A stretch of DNA of 64,000 nt from Asterias amurensis (Eukaryota; Echinodermata; Asteroidea; Forcipulatida; Asteriidae): assembly GCF_032118995.1 (NCBI RefSeq), contig NC_092661.1, positions 16,377,006-16,441,005 on the forward strand, written 5' to 3'. The notes under the pieces are model-generated. The model worked only from the letters and a program-made list of their open reading frames with translations. It was not told the DNA's origin and searched no databases. Shown in pieces: positions 60,740 to 64,000 of the stretch. The position numbers and the translations under genes were made by a program. The number at the start of each line of letters is the position of its first letter. The stretch's first letter is position 1.

Positions 60740-62690
60740 AATGTTCTTTGTTTGACGTGTTTTCCCGTTTTGGTTCGCGCAAGACTTGCACATTCTACGG
60801 CCCCTTTCGAATCAAGACTTGCACATTCTACGGCCCTTTTCGAATCAACGGCTTCGGCTTTGGATTCGGCTTCGGGTTCCGTTCTCTCGTCTGAAGCCCA
60901 AGCAAAGCACGGGCAAATGTCAAAACAACCGCGGGCCAAGCCTGAGCCGAATCTAAAGTTGAAGCCGTAGCCTGTACAAGAGCTATCCAATGTAAGACTT
61001 TGCACAATTTCCCTGTGGTCCTAAATTTGTGTAGCAGCAGAACATGTTGATAACTAATAATTATGTATAGAACAGCTTATCAACCAAAACTCGAAAAATT
61101 TTAATTTCGAAAATGAAACTCATAATAGGAGCTGCCATGACGTCATCATCAAAGCTTTTCTGTTTGTTACTTTCAGAGGATTTAGTCTCGCGACAATTGA
61201 TGATTTTAAAGACATAATATTTTGTAGAGTTTTTCAGTCAGGGTTAATATTATTATACCCAATATCGAGAATAAAATATATTGTGAATTAAAACATCAAT
61301 CAAACTCTCTGATGTTTGTTTCCTAATAACGATCTAACTTATAGGAAAATTATTGCACTTTTGGTAAAACAACAATTATTTCATTGGCATATCACGGGCA
61401 CTCTGGCTTTCTGTGATTGAAGCAGCGCACACTTAGCCTATATAGAGGTTTTTGTTTAGTATAAACAAAAAATGCAAGCCCAAGTCTTGTTACAAAAAGT
61501 ATCTTTTACAAACGCATAAGCGATGTATACAGAAGGATTTTCATTTTCATTATCAGTTGTGTTTTTTTACCTCGAGGCGTGGTCACCACAAACTACACAC
61601 CGATTGCCTAAAATTTACTTATATCGTCCGGTTTTTTTTCCAGAACGAAGACGATGAGGGCCTTTTTATTTGGTACCTGTTGCTTCTTTCAAAGGTGGTT
61701 GCCAAGCATTTTAATTAAAGTTTGCACCAATTGTTCATTTTAAATTCACCACTTACTTTATGTAGTTGAAGTTCTTAACATATTAAAGAGTTAAAAATGA
61801 GGTCCTCTCCGGAAGACGATCAGAACATACTGATCGAAACGTCGAGTTAAACCAACGATTCTTTTCGGAACCACCCCAACTCATTTAGAGATTATCATTA
61901 CATCGTGTTACCGCAACCCTTTCTATGTCGTATCTCCACCATGCAAAGTTTAACTTAAGTTAAAAAAAAATACACAGAAATCTTGTCTTTTTGAAGAAAA
62001 ACATAACGAAAAAATGAAGAAAAAAAAAAGAATGAGGGAGTGATCATCAACTGTTTTATCTTTTTGTTTGGAACTAATACAATAAATATTTATTACATAG
62101 CATTTAGTGTGCTTTACTTATAGTCGGTGAAGGTTTGAATATCAGTGGGTCAATATTGACTGTGTTCCCACAATAAAGGAGAAACGCAAACAAGACGTTT
62201 TGAATAATAAACCCAACAACATTCAGTGGTCCTCAATGCCCACGCCTTGTTGCACTTTGGAACCATCCTAACGGGCCTTCTTGAAACCAAGTTTTTTTTC
62301 TGACGCAGGCTCCGACTGTCAGTGGTTTTTAAACCGAACGCTTTTTGGCATTAGCCTTTTTGAGGTGTGGACACTAAGGATTACACTGTATTGTTTTGGT
62401 GTATGCAGACAAACTAATTTAACCAAACCTTATCTCAAAATGCCGGGCGGCTGCGTATTTTTGTTGTTTACACCACCCAGCGAGGAGATTTGTACTTTTC
62501 ACACTGCTAATTCCTGTTTTGAGTAGGAGGCTATACGTTGCAACGTTCCTTCAATGGGTTGGGGAGGTGTGCATAACGGTGTTAGAACATTGAGCAAATA
62601 ATCATATAGAAATCGGGCTCTCTTACTTTTTGAAATAGGGAACATTTGTTTTATGACGTTATTAATAACGTGTAGTCTCATCTCAAGACA
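60740..62690. other. AT-rich intergenic DNA, no gene recognised
   Basis: 60780-60847 has a short direct duplication (AAGACTTGCACATTCTACGG twice). 61800-61960 holds a fragment of the GGTTTGCGGTAAC dispersed repeat (CATCGTGTTACCGCAACCC). The rest shows no coding pattern. Confidence 0.5.
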
Positions 62691-62694
62691 TGAA

Positions 62695-62837
62695 TTAAGC
62701 CCGGTTCATACTTCCTGCGAATGCGAATGCAAGCGAATTTTGGTGACGCAACAATCAGTATGCAGGGCAATTCCCTTTGTGACGCAATGAAATTCGCATC
62801 GCACGAAGCATTCGCAGGAAGTATGAACCGGGCTTAC
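62695..62837. mobile_element. Foldback element, TTAAGCCCGGTTCATAC family
   Basis: Left TTAAGCCCGGTTCATACTTC, right GAAGTATGAACCGGGCTTA; GCGAATGCGAATGC is mirrored by GCATCGCACGAAGCATTCGC. TTAA on the left, TTAC on the right. Confidence 0.8.
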
Positions 62838-63372
62838 AGTACAAAACCCCTCGCTGCGGTGTGAACGAGCCAAAGTCCAATTCGTGGTTTCGAAAATGGC
62901 CGTAGGCCTACATCATTACCATGCACGTTGTGGTCCGCTATTGTGTTGTAAGGGGCTCGTGTACGTAACATCGATACGCTTGAAAGCATTAGTAGAAAAG
63001 GGTACCCGACTATTATGTTGTCCTCGAAGCTTAAGAAACCTGCTGAGATGACGGAGAGGTTTTTCTTCTTCAGACAGCACAATAATAGGCCTACAAGATT
63101 CACGTAAAATCAGACAACCTTGATGATGGCAGAAAACGTTCGTAGGTGATGTGTATATTGCAGCGAACACAGACAGTCTTGCGGGGAAAGCCAGTTTTAG
63201 GAGTATTTTGAACAGAACCGTTTTGATGGAAAACATTTTTCCGTCCTGCTTCCCTAAGACATGCACAACTATCATCGCAACGTAAGTACATTACGTGTTA
63301 GTGTGGTGTCCGACGTCAGTCAGTGCCTCTGGTGAATCGCATCTGATGTGTCCAACCAACCTGAGCTACAGG

Positions 63373-63500
63373 TATATAAAGTGGTGTTGTTGTTTGAAGC
63401 TTATTGAAGAATAAGAACAAACTTTACATAAATAGTGAACTTGTGTGTATACAACCATATTATAATGGCTTTTGGGGTTATCCTAGTGGATTATAATTTT
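63373..63500 (+). other. Weak candidate promoter and first coding exon at the window edge
   Basis: TATATAAAG at 63373-63381 is a good TATA match. About 85 bp downstream, ATG at 63465 opens 12 codons (MAFGVILVDYNF) ending at a GTGAGT donor at 63501. No second exon lies in the window, so this may be chance. Confidence 0.15.
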
Positions 63501-64000
63501 GTGAGTATTTTCATAGAGTAAGGACGTTATTTGTTATCTTGTGTTCTATTTTGGTTTATCTTATTTCATTGTCTTTTCTCCTGTTGTTGAGTAGGTATTT
63601 TTTAGTATGTTTTTATCCGAGTAAAATCTATCAACCAATCAATTTTGTGAGGAAGTTTTGGCCCTGAAGCTCAACGGAGAGCTACAATCCGGGATGGCCA
63701 TATCACGTTGGTGCCACCGTGCCCCCTTTCAATGTTGATTCTGATTGCAAGGTCTTCTGCGTTCCCGTCAACATTGAGCGGGGGATAGGGGACGGGAGAG
63801 AATGTTTTTTTTTTTTTTTCTGGGGGAAGTGGGCAGGGAATACTTATGGAAAATTTGCCGACCAACTTCCGGCCGTTTTAAAAAAAAATGTATATACACT
63901 GTATGCGGTAACCCTTCTTCTCAGGTAAGACAAAAAATCAGTGGTTTTGGAGTTAATTAACGGCGGATAAATTGGTGGCGACGTGCGGAAAATTATCCCC
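63501..64000. other. Window edge, no gene recognised
   Basis: AT-rich DNA with a T-run near 63805; the short open frames on both strands do not resemble known proteins. Confidence 0.4.

Overview
The window is animal nuclear DNA: AT-rich, intron-dense genes with GT-AG introns, and introns packed with short inverted-repeat elements and tRNA-derived SINEs. The protein sequences and repeat style point to an invertebrate deuterostome, most likely an echinoderm and perhaps a sea star. That placement is inference, because there is no marker gene for taxonomy here.

Four protein-coding genes can be rebuilt exon by exon with matching splice phases. (1) Minus strand, 403-11825: NDC80/HEC1, the kinetochore microtubule-binding subunit, 16 coding exons, 636 residues, apparently complete. 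(2) Plus strand, 12858-24212: a class V PLP-dependent aminotransferase-fold enzyme of the isopenicillin-N-epimerase/cysteine-desulfhydrase-like family, 13 exons, 437 residues. Genes 1 and 2 are head to head and share a promoter of about 200 bp. (3) Plus strand, 33336-43547 and (4) plus strand, 48524-59233: a tandem pair of SLC22-type (organic cation/anion transporter-like) major facilitator genes, 10 exons each, 571 and 574 residues, with identical intron phases throughout.

The intergenic stretches are 24213-33335, 43548-48523 and 59234-64000. They hold no gene I recognise, only mobile-element debris, minisatellites and some unassigned unique-looking DNA. No reverse transcriptase, integrase, capsid or envelope coding region was recognised anywhere.

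The most unusual structure is in the repeats. At least seven different short foldback/MITE families begin TTAAAG or TTAATG and end in the reverse complement, so they use TTAA as target. Several sit nose to tail sharing a single TTAA, or lie inside one another exactly at a TTAA. The end of one family has been amplified into a minisatellite of about 20 copies. In the transporter pair, one exon is about 94% identical between paralogues while a neighbouring exon is about 68% identical, which suggests gene conversion. Both paralogues also lack the conserved arginines of two transporter signature motifs. I did not find a clearly new multi-gene system; the genes are ordinary eukaryotic genes in a repeat-rich locus.
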